64,000 bases of DNA from Brenneria bubanii (GTDB lineage Bacteria > Pseudomonadota > Gammaproteobacteria > Enterobacterales > Enterobacteriaceae). Shown piece after piece: positions 19,000 through 30,080 of the stretch. The stretch is from the NCBI RefSeq assembly GCF_022378355.1, contig NZ_JAKMAJ010000002.1, forward strand, positions 186,001 through 250,000, read 5' to 3'. The notes under the pieces are model-generated. The model worked only from the letters and a program-made list of their open reading frames with translations. It was not told where the DNA came from and did not search any database. Made by a program: the position numbers and the translations under genes. Each line of letters begins with the position of its first letter. Position 1 is the first letter of the stretch.

Positions 19000-20358
19000 A
19001 TGGATGGTCAACAACAGGACGGAACGTTAAAGCGTGGCTTAAAAAACCGTCATATTCAGTTGATTGCCCTGGGCGGCGCGGTAGGCACCGGGCTTTTTCT
19101 CGGCATTGCTCAAACGATTAAAATGGCTGGACCGTCAGTTATTTTGGGATACGCCATTGGCGGGCTGATCGCTTTTCTTATCATGCGCCAACTGGGAGAA
19201 ATGGTGGTAGAAGAGCCGGTAGCCGGCTCCTTCAGCCATTTTGCTTATAAATATTGGGGTAACTTTGCCGGTTTCGCCTCTGGCTGGAACTACTGGGTAC
19301 TTTATGTTCTGGTCGCCATGGCGGAACTCAGCGCCGTCGGGATCTATGTCCAGTATTGGTGGCCCGATATTCCCACCTGGGTGTCCGCCGCCGTTTTCTT
19401 TCTGGTCATTAACGCCATCAATCTGGCCAACGTCAAAATTTACGGCGAAATGGAATTTTGGTTCGCCATCATTAAAGTGGCGGCCATTATCGGCATGATT
19501 CTGTTTGGCGGCTGGTTATTGATTAGCGGTTCCGGCGGGCCGGAAGCGACCGTCACCAACCTATGGGCGCAGGGCGGCTTCTTCCCCAACGGCACCACAG
19601 GGTTATTAATGGCGATGGCCGTTATCATGTTTTCTTTCGGCGGACTGGAACTGGTCGGTATCACCGCGGCCGAAGCGGATAATCCGGAGAAAAGCATTCC
19701 CCGCGCAACGAATCAGGTTCTCTACCGTATTCTGATCTTTTACATCGGTTCTCTGGCCATTCTGCTGTCGCTTTACCCTTGGGGTAAAGTGGTGGAAGGC
19801 GGTAGTCCCTTCGTACTGATTTTCCATGCGCTTAACAGCAACGTCGTGGCGACCGTATTGAACATCGTGGTTCTGACTGCGGCGCTGTCGGTGTACAACA
19901 GCTGTGTTTATTGCAACAGCCGCATGCTGTACGGTCTGGCGAATCAAGGCAATGGGCCGAAGGCGCTGAAAACGGTTGACGCTCGCGGCGTTCCCGTGGT
20001 GGCGATTGGGGTTTCCGCCATCGCCACGGCGTTTTGCGTACTGATCAATTACCTGATTCCTGGCAAGGCCTTTGAATTATTAATGGCGCTGGTGGTTTCC
20101 GCTCTGGTGATCAACTGGGCGATGATCAGCCTTGCTCACCTGAAGTTCCGAGCCCAAAAAGGCAGCGAAGGTACGGTAACCAAGTTTAAAGCACTGTTTT
20201 ATCCGTTGGGCAACTACATTTGCCTGCTATTCCTGGCGGGTATTCTGGTCATCATGTACCTGACGCCGGGCATTCGCATCTCCGTACTGTTGATACCGGT
20301 GTGGTTAATCATTCTGGGAGTCGGTTACGCGATTAAGCAGAAAAAACAGCTCAAGTAG
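19000..20358 (+). CDS. aroP: Aromatic amino acid permease
   Basis: Inner membrane proton symporter of the APC superfamily for Phe, Tyr and Trp. It has 452 residues with 12 predicted membrane helices. RGLKNRHIQLIALGGAVGTG at the start, LGEMVVEEPVAGSFSHFAYK and SFGGLELVGITAAEADNPEK are signatures of the AroP/PheP group; position next to pdhR selects AroP over PheP. GAGGG lies just before the ATG. Usually repressed through TyrR; no clean site was found. Confidence 0.94.
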   Translation: MDGQQQDGTLKRGLKNRHIQLIALGGAVGTGLFLGIAQTIKMAGPSVILGYAIGGLIAFLIMRQLGEMVVEEPVAGSFSHFAYKYWGNFAGFASGWNYWVLYVLVAMAELSAVGIYVQYWWPDIPTWVSAAVFFLVINAINLANVKIYGEMEFWFAIIKVAAIIGMILFGGWLLISGSGGPEATVTNLWAQGGFFPNGTTGLLMAMAVIMFSFGGLELVGITAAEADNPEKSIPRATNQVLYRILIFYIGSLAILLSLYPWGKVVEGGSPFVLIFHALNSNVVATVLNIVVLTAALSVYNSCVYCNSRMLYGLANQGNGPKALKTVDARGVPVVAIGVSAIATAFCVLINYLIPGKAFELLMALVVSALVINWAMISLAHLKFRAQKGSEGTVTKFKALFYPLGNYICLLFLAGILVIMYLTPGIRISVLLIPVWLIILGVGYAIKQKKQLK

Positions 20359-20368
20359 TCCACCTGGT

Positions 20369-20442
20369 AGCGGCAATGGCCGATGACCTCGCTCATTGCC
20401 GCTCATCGATAAACTCGTCGGCATCAGTAAATTACCGACGAG
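20369..20442. terminator. Two tandem inverted repeats between convergent aroP and ampE
   Basis: AGCGGCAATG pairs with CATTGCCGCT (20369-20378 and 20394-20403), and CTCGTCGG pairs with CCGACGAG (20414-20421 and 20435-20442). They fill the gap downstream of aroP. No T run follows, so they may act as folded 3' ends rather than intrinsic terminators. Confidence 0.45.
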
Positions 20443-20539
20443 CCTGCGCCATACCGGTGAAAAACCATTTTTTTGCCTGTCTTTTACCGGTAACCACGCC
20501 CTTATGCCGTCATCACGCGTTATCCGCAAGTCGTCATTT

Positions 20540-21394
20540 TCACACCAGCGCCCCATAAATCGTTAGTACAGCAACGACCACCACCAGCGCCAACGTAACT
20601 TTCTTCGCCAGCTTCACGGCGGCCTTTGGCGTTTCAACGGGATCGATGTGAGGTTCGCGCGCCAATGAAAATTGCGCCAACTGAGTCAGAACAAAATATT
20701 GCGAACTGCGATAGTCGCCAAGCGAAGCGAACCATGCTGGTAATGCCTTCTCGCCATGCCCCAGTAAGGCATAAGCCACGCCGGCCAGGCGCACCGGGAT
20801 CCAGTCAAGCCAATGCAACAAGGAATCAACGCCCGACTGGGCGCGCGCCAGCGGCGTATGGTGGCGAGCCAGCCAGGTCTGCCGGGCGCGTAAAAAAGCA
20901 TAGCCCGCCACCGCCACCGGACCGTAAGAACCCGCCACCGTAAACCAGAACAGGGGGGCTAAATAAAAGCGAAAGTTAATCCACAGCAGGGCGTTCTGGA
21001 GCTCCTTTAGCCGCTCCTGTTCCCCTGCCCCTACGGGTAAGCCATGAATCAAGGCCAACTCCGAGGCCATTTCCCGGGTGGCGTCGACTTCCCCGAGCTG
21101 GGCCGATTGCAGATAGCGACGATAGTGGCGGCGAACGCTCCCCGCGCCAATACACATCAGGCAAATAACAATCCACAGCAGCAGCAACACCAGACCGAAC
21201 AGTAGCCCATCCGCCAGCCATAGCAGAATTGTCGTCCCCCCCATGCTGCATAGCGTCAGGAATAACGTTTGCAATAAAGAAGGAGGGGAAAGATGGCGAA
21301 ACACGCTCTCAAGGCGGTGATCCAACTGCCAATGCTCACCCTGCTTGAATAAACGCTCCCAGCCCAATACCAGTAATAATGTAAACAGCGTCAT
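20540..21394 (-). CDS. ampE: AmpE, inner membrane protein of the ampDE operon
   Basis: A protein of 284 residues, the E. coli AmpE length, from ATG 21394, which overlaps the ampD stop by four bases (ATGA). Membrane segments are visible at about 45-90 ([31 protein letters not shown]), near 140-165 and at the C-terminus ([19 protein letters not shown]). AmpE is related to the cobalamin-synthesis CobD/CbiB fold but has no proven enzymatic role; it is linked to beta-lactamase induction signalling with AmpD. Confidence 0.93.
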   Translation of the reverse strand: MTLFTLLLVLGWERLFKQGEHWQLDHRLESVFRHLSPPSLLQTLFLTLCSMGGTTILLWLADGLLFGLVLLLLWIVICLMCIGAGSVRRHYRRYLQSAQLGEVDATREMASELALIHGLPVGAGEQERLKELQNALLWINFRFYLAPLFWFTVAGSYGPVAVAGYAFLRARQTWLARHHTPLARAQSGVDSLLHWLDWIPVRLAGVAYALLGHGEKALPAWFASLGDYRSSQYFVLTQLAQFSLAREPHIDPVETPKAAVKLAKKVTLALVVVVAVLTIYGALV

Positions 21395-21966
21395 CGTTTT
21401 ATGCTCCCTTCGTTTTTTATCCCGTTTTCCTGCAAAAATCGGTGATATAAACCCCAATCAAAAGCCGGGCCAGGATCGGTTTTACGTCCGGGGGCAATGT
21501 CGCTGTGTCCGGTAATTTGCGATGGAGTAATGGGATAAGCGTTAATCAGTAGCCGGGTTATCGCCACCAACCGAGAATATTGCTCAGTCGTAAAAGGTAA
21601 TGTATCCGTTCCTTCCAGTTCGATGCCGATTGAAAAATCGTTACACCGCTCACGGCCTTTAAACACCGAAACGCCGGCATGCCAGGCTCGCTGATGAAAA
21701 GGCACGTATTGAATGATTTCCCCATCCCGGCGAATAAGACAGTGCGCGGAAACACGTAAATGGCTGATATCGGCAAAATAGGGATGTGCTTGCGGATCCA
21801 GCATCGCGGTAAATAGCTGATCGATGTAAGGACCGCCAAACTTCCCCGGCGGCAAACTGATATTATGGATCACCAGCAGAGAAGGCGCTTCATTGTCAGG
21901 ACGACTATCACAGTGTGGAGAGGGTATGTGTTTTGTTTCAGATAACCAGCCATTTTCCAAAAGCAT
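21391..21966 (-). CDS. ampD: 1,6-anhydro-N-acetylmuramyl-L-alanine amidase
   Basis: Cytosolic zinc amidase that removes the peptide from 1,6-anhydro-MurNAc muropeptides during cell wall recycling, which keeps the AmpR inducer low. It has 191 residues. Zinc ligands are His34 ([11 protein letters not shown]), a His in [11 protein letters not shown] and the Asp in [10 protein letters not shown]; the catalytic Glu lies in [10 protein letters not shown]. First gene of the ampDE operon and divergent from nadC, as in E. coli. Confidence 0.97.
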   Translation of the reverse strand: MLLENGWLSETKHIPSPHCDSRPDNEAPSLLVIHNISLPPGKFGGPYIDQLFTAMLDPQAHPYFADISHLRVSAHCLIRRDGEIIQYVPFHQRAWHAGVSVFKGRERCNDFSIGIELEGTDTLPFTTEQYSRLVAITRLLINAYPITPSQITGHSDIAPGRKTDPGPAFDWGLYHRFLQENGIKNEGSIKR

Positions 21967-23234
<1,268 letters not shown>

Positions 23235-23249
23235 ATAAAGGCCAAAACC

Positions 23250-23269
23250 CGCTCCCAGGTCTGGGAGCG
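23250..23269. repeat. Short inverted repeat downstream of nadC
   Basis: CGCTCCCAG, GT, then CTGGGAGCG, 16 bases after the nadC stop. A GC-rich hairpin without a T run; likely a 3'-end structure of the nadC mRNA. The rest of the 317-base gap up to ppdD shows no gene; the ppdD promoter was not identified. Confidence 0.5.
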
Positions 23270-23551
23270 CGCGCAATAGCCTTCATCAGGGGATCGAGAT
23301 CGTCCGGTCGGGCAGGCACCTCATCCCCACGCGCGCTTTAGCGCAAGCGCCGACGCTCCCCACTCTTTTTTATCATGCCCATAGCCGCCCGATAGTGCGA
23401 AGCCGATTGCAAAAAAATATTCGATATCGAGTAAACCATAAAATCTTTTCCGTACCGCATTCCCGCTCGGGCACAGCCCTATCGCCAATTATCGGCACGT
23501 CTTTTATCTTGCCGGGACACCCAATGCTTACCAACACAGGGAAAATCAAGA

Positions 23552-24001
23552 ATGGCTAAACAGCAGGGGTTCACGCTGGTTGAACTGATGATTGTCATCG
23601 CAATCATCGCTATTCTCAGCGCCATTGGCGTACCGGCTTATCAGGGCTATCTGCAAAAGGCCGCGATGACCGATATGCTGCAAACGATGGCGTCATATAA
23701 AACCGCCGTCGATCTTTGCGGGCTGGGAAATGCGGCTTTCTCAACCTGCAACGCGGGGAATCAAGGTATTCCCGGCAGCAGGGCTTCACGCTATGTCAGC
23801 GCAATAGACGTTAATCAAGGCGTCATTACATTAACCGGACAATCAACGCTACAAGGGTTGAGCGTGGTGCTGACCCCCGAGTGGGAGACAACCACCAGTA
23901 CATCGCGCTGGACAAAAAATTGCGTGGCCGAGAGTAAAGCGGACAGTCTGCAATCCGCCTGCCAGGATGTTTTCCGTTTTGATAACACGACGAGTCAATG
24001 A
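23552..24001 (+). CDS. ppdD: Type IV major pilin precursor (PpdD/PilA-like)
   Basis: Prepilin subunit of a type IV pilus, processed by the PilD/GspO peptidase. It has 149 residues. A very short leader, MAKQQG, precedes the cleavage site G-FTLVELMIVIAIIAILSAIG, with the conserved Glu at mature position 5 and the hydrophobic assembly helix. Cysteines near 56 and 66 and near 128 and 142 may form the D-region disulphides. The stop overlaps the start of hofB (ATGA), so the three pilus genes form an operon. Other pil genes are not in this window. Confidence 0.95.
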   Translation: MAKQQGFTLVELMIVIAIIAILSAIGVPAYQGYLQKAAMTDMLQTMASYKTAVDLCGLGNAAFSTCNAGNQGIPGSRASRYVSAIDVNQGVITLTGQSTLQGLSVVLTPEWETTTSTSRWTKNCVAESKADSLQSACQDVFRFDNTTSQ

Positions 24002-25443
24002 TGGCTGACGCCGAGCAGCTTAGCCATGAGTTACAAATACTGTGCCAGCGCTATCGCGCATTGCTGCTGAGCATGGATGAGCAAACCTTATCGGTGGCGG
24101 TCAATGGCGCCCCTCCGGCGGAAATGATTGCCGCGCTGCGTTTCGCCGGCAACCGCCAGATTCTGATTGAGCAGTGGCCTTTGGCGAAAATGGAGCAGCA
24201 GCTCAGTCCGGCAAAAACCGTGGCGAAGCCGACTGAGGATTACCGGGAGGAATCAGAAGACCATGTTAATGGCGAAGATACCCCAGCGGTTCATTTTATT
24301 AATCAGACATTACGTCTGGCGATTCAACGGCGCGCATCCGATATTCATTTGGAACCGCAGTTGTCTTGCTACCGCGTCCGCTTGCGTATTGATGGCGTAT
24401 TACAGGAAATATCGGCTCCGGAGGCCAAACTGGCCGCACGTATTGGCGCCAGGCTGAAAATCATGGGCAAATTGAATATCGCTGAACGGCGATTGCCGCA
24501 GGATGGGCAATTCAGCATAACGCTGGATCAACAGATCTATTCGTTACGCATTGCGACATTGCCGGTGCAATATGGCGAAAAGGTGGTGCTGCGCATTTTG
24601 CAAACGCAGCGGCAAGAACTGGCGCTGGATAAGCTGGGGCTTTCAGATACGCATCTGGCCCGACTTATTCAGGTGCTCAGCTTACCGCAGGGCATGATTT
24701 TGGTCACCGGCCCCACCGGCAGCGGCAAAACCGTCACGCTATACAGTGCCATTCGCTGGTTGAATGACGTCGGCCGTAACATCTGCAGCGTGGAGGATCC
24801 CATTGAAATTCCGTTGCCAGGGATCAATCAGACGGCGATCAATCCCAAGGCCAATCTGGACTTCAGTAGAATACTGCGCGCCATGTTACGACAGGATCCG
24901 GACGTGATCATGGTCGGCGAGATCCGCGATGCCGAAACCGCTGAAATAGCCGTTAAGGCGGCGCAAACAGGCCATCTGGTGATGACGACGCTGCATACCA
25001 ACTCCGCGCTGGAAACGCTGACCCGACTGAGTCACCTTGGCATACCGGGCTACCTGATGGCCTCGGCTCTGAAACTGGTGATATCCCAACGTTTAGTGCG
25101 CCGGCTATGTCCACACTGTAAAACACAGGCGGCTCCCCTTTCTCACCTGCCGGCCGAACTGTGGCGCGGTCCGCTAAATAATTGGCAATCCAAGGGCTGT
25201 AACCACTGTTTATCCGGCTATTATGACCGCATCGCCATCTATGAATTCTTAGTGATTACACCCGCGCTGCAGCAGGCATTGGCCGATAACGCGAGCAATA
25301 GTCGATTAGCACAGCTGGCACGCGAGTCAGGTTCGTCTACCCTGTTCGCGGCGGGTTTAGCGCTAGTCGACAAAGGCTTGACGTCGATAACAGAGGTCTA
25401 TCGCATTGTCGGCGAAGGCGATCTTAACCAGGAGATGGCGTAA
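23998..25443 (+). CDS. hofB: Type IV pilus assembly ATPase (PilB/GspE family)
   Basis: Cytosolic hexameric ATPase powering pilin polymerisation. It has 481 residues, shorter than PilB because the N-terminal domain is reduced to about 90 residues. Motifs: ASDIHLEPQ, Walker A GPTGSGKTVTLYSAI, the Asp box SVEDPIEIPLPGI, Walker B DPDVIMVGEIRDAETAEIAV, the His box TGHLVMTTLHTNSA, and a zinc-binding CPHC...CNHC pair near residues 375-405. Coupled to ppdD by a four-base overlap and to hofC by a one-base overlap. Confidence 0.95.
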   Translation: MMADAEQLSHELQILCQRYRALLLSMDEQTLSVAVNGAPPAEMIAALRFAGNRQILIEQWPLAKMEQQLSPAKTVAKPTEDYREESEDHVNGEDTPAVHFINQTLRLAIQRRASDIHLEPQLSCYRVRLRIDGVLQEISAPEAKLAARIGARLKIMGKLNIAERRLPQDGQFSITLDQQIYSLRIATLPVQYGEKVVLRILQTQRQELALDKLGLSDTHLARLIQVLSLPQGMILVTGPTGSGKTVTLYSAIRWLNDVGRNICSVEDPIEIPLPGINQTAINPKANLDFSRILRAMLRQDPDVIMVGEIRDAETAEIAVKAAQTGHLVMTTLHTNSALETLTRLSHLGIPGYLMASALKLVISQRLVRRLCPHCKTQAAPLSHLPAELWRGPLNNWQSKGCNHCLSGYYDRIAIYEFLVITPALQQALADNASNSRLAQLARESGSSTLFAAGLALVDKGLTSITEVYRIVGEGDLNQEMA

Positions 25444-26648
25444 TGAAATGGGAACGCCTCTATCACTGGCGGGCCATTACTCAGGAAGGCGCATTGCTGC
25501 ACGGAGAAATGATCGGCGACCATCGACAACAAGCCTATACCCGCTTGATTGCTCAAGGGTATCAGCCCTTGTCATTGAGAACAGGTCAATATTTGTCGCC
25601 GCGTTACTGGAAAGGGGAACAGCTCAATGCGCTTATCAAACAGTTAGCCACCCTTTTACATGCGGGACTGCCTTTACTCGAAGCCCTTACGCTTATGGCT
25701 GAGCAGCACGAACGCCCAGGCTGGCGCTGTGTATTAAAAGAAATCAGCGTACAAATTGCGCAAGGAAAACCGCTGTCTGAAGCGCTAACGACATACCCGC
25801 ATATCTTCCCGGTCATCTATCGTTCTTTGATTGCCGTCGGTGAGTTAACGGGGAATCTTGATGAATGCTGCTTTCAGTTGGCACAGCAGCAGGAAAGAAA
25901 ATCCCAACTGCAGAAAAAAGTGATCAAGGCATTACGCTATCCCTGTTTTGTATTAATCATTGCGACGCTGGTCAGCATACTAATGCTGACCTTGGTATTA
26001 CCGGAGTTTTCCAGCCTGTATGCGTCTTTTGATACCCCGCTGCCCAGATTTACCCAGTTGCTGCTGTACCTGTCCGAAGGTCTCGCCAACCAAGGGATAA
26101 CCCTCTTTATCCTCATATCCGCCGGATTATTAGGTTATTTCAACTTACGCAAGCGTAAAGGCCGCTGGCGGGAAAAAGAACAGAGATGGTTATTAAAGCT
26201 GCCGGTTATCGCCGATCTGATACGAGGCAACTGTCTAAGCCAGATATTTAATATACTGGCGATGACCCAACATGCGGGACTGACATTGCCGGCAGGGTTG
26301 GATGCCGCGGCCACTATTCAGCACCCGGTTTACCAACGCGCCATTCAACAGATCCAAATAGAGATCAGGCAGGGAATTCCGCTGAATCAGGCGATGCAAC
26401 GGTATGCGACTCTGTTTCCGGCGCCTTGTCCGCAACTGATTAGCGTCGGTGAGGAAACCGGAGAGCTGGATGCGTTATTTATGCAACTGGCTCAGTGGTA
26501 TGACAAAAAAACAGGGCAGCAGGCGGAAACGCTGATGCAAGCGCTGGAACCGCTAATGATGCTGATTGTTGGGGGAATGGTGGGGGCGTTAGTCATTGGC
26601 ATGTATTTGCCGATTTTTCAACTGGGTAATGTATTGGCCGGCGCCTGA
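25443..26648 (+). CDS. hofC: Type IV pilus inner membrane platform protein (PilC/GspF family)
   Basis: Polytopic platform protein that couples the HofB ATPase to pilin insertion. It has 401 residues with two T2SSF domains. The first follows QLATLLHAGLPLLEALTLMA, the second FNILAMTQHAGLTLPAGLDA; each ends in the VGEETGELD-type motif (AVGELTGNLD, SVGEETGELD). Membrane helices lie near 165-195, 215-240 and 370-395 (LMMLIVGGMVGALVIGMYLP). The N-terminal domain is intact. Last gene of ppdD-hofB-hofC; convergent with guaC. Confidence 0.95.
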   Translation: MKWERLYHWRAITQEGALLHGEMIGDHRQQAYTRLIAQGYQPLSLRTGQYLSPRYWKGEQLNALIKQLATLLHAGLPLLEALTLMAEQHERPGWRCVLKEISVQIAQGKPLSEALTTYPHIFPVIYRSLIAVGELTGNLDECCFQLAQQQERKSQLQKKVIKALRYPCFVLIIATLVSILMLTLVLPEFSSLYASFDTPLPRFTQLLLYLSEGLANQGITLFILISAGLLGYFNLRKRKGRWREKEQRWLLKLPVIADLIRGNCLSQIFNILAMTQHAGLTLPAGLDAAATIQHPVYQRAIQQIQIEIRQGIPLNQAMQRYATLFPAPCPQLISVGEETGELDALFMQLAQWYDKKTGQQAETLMQALEPLMMLIVGGMVGALVIGMYLPIFQLGNVLAGA

Positions 26649-26789
26649 GCCGGCCAATAGCATCATTCATCAATGCCTTTATCGACAAAGCCAACAACAT
26701 ACTACGGCTAACGCTCACCACGCATTGTGTTATGCAAAGTGCGGGCGTATTGCGTCCTTCCCGCAATCGCATTATTTGAAAGAAAGATG

Positions 26790-27830
26790 TTAATTATTGA
26801 AAATGCGATTTTCCTGCTCGGCAACGCGAATAAAGGTGGTGCGCTTAGTCAATTCTTTCAGGCGTGAAGCGCCGACATAGGTACAAGCGGAACGTAATCC
26901 GCCCAGGATATCGCGCACGGTGTTATCCACAGGACCGCGCAACGGCAGCTTCACCGTTTTGCCTTCGGCCGCCCGGTACTCGGCGACACCACCGACATGG
27001 CGTTCCATTGCCGAAGCCGAGCTCATGCCATAGAACAGCATCATTTTTTCGCCATTCTCTTCAACTACCGTGCCTTCACACTCATCATGTCCCGCCAGCA
27101 TACCGCCTAACATGACAAAATCCGCGCCGCCGCCAAAGGCTTTGGCGATATCACCGGGGACGGAACAACCGCCATCGCTAACGATTTGTCCACCCAGGCC
27201 GTGCGCGGCATCAGCGCACTCAATCACTGCGGACAATTGCGGATAGCCGACGCCGGTTTTCACACGCGTAGTGCAGACGGAACCGGGACCAATACCGACT
27301 TTGACAATATCCGCGCCAGATAAAATCAGCTCTTCGACCATTTCCCCGGTAACCACGTTACCTGCACAAATAACTTTATCCGGGCAGGCTTCGCGGGCTT
27401 TTTGCAGAAAGGTGACGAAGTGCTCGGAATAGCCGTTGGCGACATCGATACAAATAAATTTCAGCTCCGACGACAGCGCCAGAATCTGTTTCAACTTGAG
27501 AAAATCCGCTTCCGAGGTACCGGTCGACACCATGACGTGACGCAGCACGGACACCGAGGCGCCTTGTACAAACGCGCTCCACTGCTCTAACGAATAATGT
27601 TTGTGGACTGCCGTTAACACATCAAAGGATGCCAATGCCTCCGCCATACGAAATGTCCCGACGGTATCCATATTGGCGGCGATAATCGGTACACCGGACC
27701 AATCGCACCCGGCGTGGAGAAAAGTGAATTGACGTTCAAGCTCAACGTCAGAACGGCTTTTGAGAGTGGAACGTTTAGGCCGGATGAGAACGTCTTTAAA
27801 GCCTAACTTTAAATCTTCTTCAATACGCAT
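26790..27830 (-). CDS. guaC: GMP reductase
   Basis: NADPH-dependent reductive deamination of GMP to IMP, purine salvage. It has 346 residues. The catalytic Cys is in the IMPDH-like loop [20 protein letters not shown] (about 186); phosphate-binding segments include [20 protein letters not shown] and [13 protein letters not shown]. It begins [20 protein letters not shown] as in E. coli. The usual neighbour of hofC. A monocistronic unit. Confidence 0.97.
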   Translation of the reverse strand: MRIEEDLKLGFKDVLIRPKRSTLKSRSDVELERQFTFLHAGCDWSGVPIIAANMDTVGTFRMAEALASFDVLTAVHKHYSLEQWSAFVQGASVSVLRHVMVSTGTSEADFLKLKQILALSSELKFICIDVANGYSEHFVTFLQKAREACPDKVICAGNVVTGEMVEELILSGADIVKVGIGPGSVCTTRVKTGVGYPQLSAVIECADAAHGLGGQIVSDGGCSVPGDIAKAFGGGADFVMLGGMLAGHDECEGTVVEENGEKMMLFYGMSSASAMERHVGGVAEYRAAEGKTVKLPLRGPVDNTVRDILGGLRSACTYVGASRLKELTKRTTFIRVAEQENRIFNN

Positions 27831-28050
27831 GAACTTTCGATTCCTGGTTAGTGGCGACGACTCGCAAAATTGTGAGCGATGAGATTAATGCCATTTCCAG
27901 TGACGTTATCATACGCAGTAATAATCCGGCGACAAGACTGCGGATTTACTTTTTAAGCGACGTCGGGTGATGTTTGGCTATCCGCCTCCTTTCGCCGTGA
28001 GGGTCTGGCAATCGCCAGCACCAGGATCTCATCTCGGGTGAGGGCGAAAA

Positions 28051-28091
28051 TGTGATATCTGTAATATCGCCGTCCAATTAATCCCTATAAT
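28051..28091 (+). promoter_or_regulatory. Arabinofuranosidase promoter with CRP-like half site
   Basis: A perfect -10 TATAAT at 28086-28091 and no good -35 (AATATC). About 39 bases upstream of the likely start point sits AAATGTGAT (TGTGA at 28051-28055), an ideal left CRP half site; the right half (TAATA) is poor. A class II CRP-dependent promoter would explain the missing -35. Inferred from spacing. Confidence 0.5.
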
Positions 28092-28112
28092 ATTTCTCCC
28101 CGCTATAACACC

Positions 28113-28145
28113 GGATTGTCACTGGTCATCGACCAGGCAAAACCT
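28113..28145 (+). promoter_or_regulatory. BglG/LicT-type ribonucleic antiterminator (RAT) site
   Basis: Starts GGATTGTCACTGG and ends CCAGGCAAAACCT, almost identical to the E. coli bgl RAT (GGATTGTTACTG ... GCAGGCAAAACCT). CTGG at 28122-28125 pairs with CCAG at 28133-28136 around a 7-base loop; the outer GG/CC ends also pair. Its 3' end overlaps the 5' arm of the terminator that follows, so folding of the RAT with a bound PTS-controlled antiterminator would prevent termination. No antiterminator gene is in the window. Confidence 0.85.
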
Positions 28146-28184
28146 GAGAGAGTTCTCGCAAGAGGCTTACTCAGGTTTTTTTTT
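28140..28184 (+). terminator. Leader terminator overlapping the RAT site
   Basis: AAACCTGAG (28140-28148) pairs with CTCAGGTTT (28170-28178), with an inner CTC-GCAA-GAG hairpin, followed by nine T (28176-28184). It ends 27 bases before the arabinofuranosidase start and is mutually exclusive with the RAT structure. Confidence 0.9.
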
Positions 28185-28211
28185 ATCTTGAATAGGATTG
28201 ACGGGGTGATG

Positions 28212-29789
28212 ATGAAAAAGACGAATCTCTCGATATTAATGGCGGGATTAATGGGGATAATGTCGGCGGCCGTCGCCGAGAGCCGCATCGAGGCGACCCT
28301 GAAAGTTGGACAATCCGGCCCTCAGATATCGCGCTATATCTATGGACAGTTTTCTGAGCATCTGGGCCGTAGTATTTATGATGGCATCTGGGTCGGGCCC
28401 GACTCCCCTATCCCGAACACGCGTGGCATCCGAAATGATGTGGTCACCGCGCTTAAAGCGATTAAGGTACCGGTCGTACGCTGGCCCGGAGGATGTTTTG
28501 CTGACGAATATCACTGGCGTGACGGTATAGGGCCGCGCGATAAGCGCCCGGTACGCAAGAATAACTGGTGGGGCGGCGGTCTGGAAAACAACGCCTTCGG
28601 CACCCATGAGTTTTTCGATTTTGCCGAACAGATCGGCGCAGATGCTTATATTTCGGTTAACGTCGCGTCATCCACTCCGACAGAAATGCGTGAATGGATT
28701 GAATACCTGACGTCGAAGGAACAGGACTCGCTGGCCAACGAGCGTCGAGCCAATGGCCGCGATCAACCCTTTAAGGTGCCTTTTATCGGCATCGGCAACG
28801 AAAGCTGGGGCTGCGGCGGCAATATGACGCCGGAGTATTATTCCAACGAACTGCGCCGTTGGGGATCTTTTTTTCATAAAGAAGGTCTCAATTTTCATGA
28901 GGGTAATGACAATACCGCCCTGCGCGTCGGCTCCGGCGCCAATAACGACGATACCCACTGGACTGACGTAGTCATGAAGAATGCCGCATTTCATCTCGAC
29001 GCCATCTCGCTGCATTTCTACACCGTATTGACGGGAGAGTGGGTAAACCGCAATCAGGCCAGCGCGACGGGTTTTCCTGAAGAGCAGTGGAACGCGATTT
29101 TCCAGCAAACGTCGCGCATGGACGATGTGCTGCGGCAGCATATCGCCGTCATGGACAACAACGATCCTAAAAAGCGAATAGGTCTATTCGTTGACGAATG
29201 GGGGACCTGGTATAACGTTGAGCCCGGTACCTATGCCGGCCATCTGTTCCAGCAGAACAGCCTGCGCGACGGTATCCTGGCAGCCGCCAATTTCAATATT
29301 TTTCATAAACATGCTGAACGCGTGCGGATGGCCAATATCGCTCAGGCCATCAATGTATTGCAGGCGATGATTTTGACTGATGGCGACAAGATTGCGCTGA
29401 CGCCGACCTATTATACCTTCAGGATGTACGTGCCGTTCCAGGATTCCACCGCTATACCGCTTGATGTTAAGGCGCCGATGCTAACCTCAGGCGAAAAATC
29501 TTTCCCGGCGTTCAACGCCTCCGCCGCCAGGGCGAAAGACGGCAAGGTCTATATTGCCGTCGCCAACATGAATCTGCATCAAGGCTATGACCTGTCCATC
29601 AATCTGGGAGCGCTTAAAGCGAAATCCGTTTCTGGTGAAATACTGACCAGCACGGTAATGGATGCACACAATATTCCCGGTCAAGCGGAGGTCGTTCATC
29701 CGGCGAAATATCAAGATGGCAAAATTAACGGCTCGTTGCTGGCATTGAAGATCCCGGCTAAATCAGTGGTGGTGGTGAGTCTGGAATAA
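28212..29789 (+). CDS. Secreted alpha-L-arabinofuranosidase, glycoside hydrolase family 51
   Basis: Releases L-arabinose from arabinofuranosyl side chains, such as those of pectic arabinan or arabinoxylan. It has 525 residues from ATG 28212; ATG 28209 and GTG 28206 are adjacent alternatives. GGGG lies immediately upstream. MKKTNLSILMAGLMGIMSAA is a clear Sec signal peptide, probably cut after AVA, so the enzyme acts in the periplasm or outside. GH51 signatures: VVRWPGGCFADEYHWRDGIG, the acid/base Glu near 197 in GIGNESWGCGG and the nucleophile Glu near 329 in FVDEWGTWY; the C-terminal beta domain follows from about 430. Many bacterial GH51 enzymes are cytosolic, so the signal peptide is notable. 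Single gene behind an antitermination leader. It is absent from this place in E. coli (guaC-coaE are neighbours there). Confidence 0.93.
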   Translation: MKKTNLSILMAGLMGIMSAAVAESRIEATLKVGQSGPQISRYIYGQFSEHLGRSIYDGIWVGPDSPIPNTRGIRNDVVTALKAIKVPVVRWPGGCFADEYHWRDGIGPRDKRPVRKNNWWGGGLENNAFGTHEFFDFAEQIGADAYISVNVASSTPTEMREWIEYLTSKEQDSLANERRANGRDQPFKVPFIGIGNESWGCGGNMTPEYYSNELRRWGSFFHKEGLNFHEGNDNTALRVGSGANNDDTHWTDVVMKNAAFHLDAISLHFYTVLTGEWVNRNQASATGFPEEQWNAIFQQTSRMDDVLRQHIAVMDNNDPKKRIGLFVDEWGTWYNVEPGTYAGHLFQQNSLRDGILAAANFNIFHKHAERVRMANIAQAINVLQAMILTDGDKIALTPTYYTFRMYVPFQDSTAIPLDVKAPMLTSGEKSFPAFNASAARAKDGKVYIAVANMNLHQGYDLSINLGALKAKSVSGEILTSTVMDAHNIPGQAEVVHPAKYQDGKINGSLLALKIPAKSVVVVSLE

Positions 29790-30080
29790 GTATAAGCCCG
29801 AGGGATAAACGCGTTGCGTCATTGTTAACAAAACTTGCGGTATGCGCCGCCGACGGCGCTGATTCCCCGCGAAAACATCGGCGTGGCCGGTTCCTGACAA
29901 GTCGGAACCGGCCCTTATGAGATAAACCCGCCCGCTTATATCATCCAGGGCCCGAAGCTTGCCAAAGGCCGCGGCCATACTGGTATGTACCATCCCTGTC
30001 CCACCGTTATTCCACGCGCAAAACTTCTATTTTTGGGATAAAATCAGATAAATTTGCCTATTAACTTTAAAAATCGGCGT

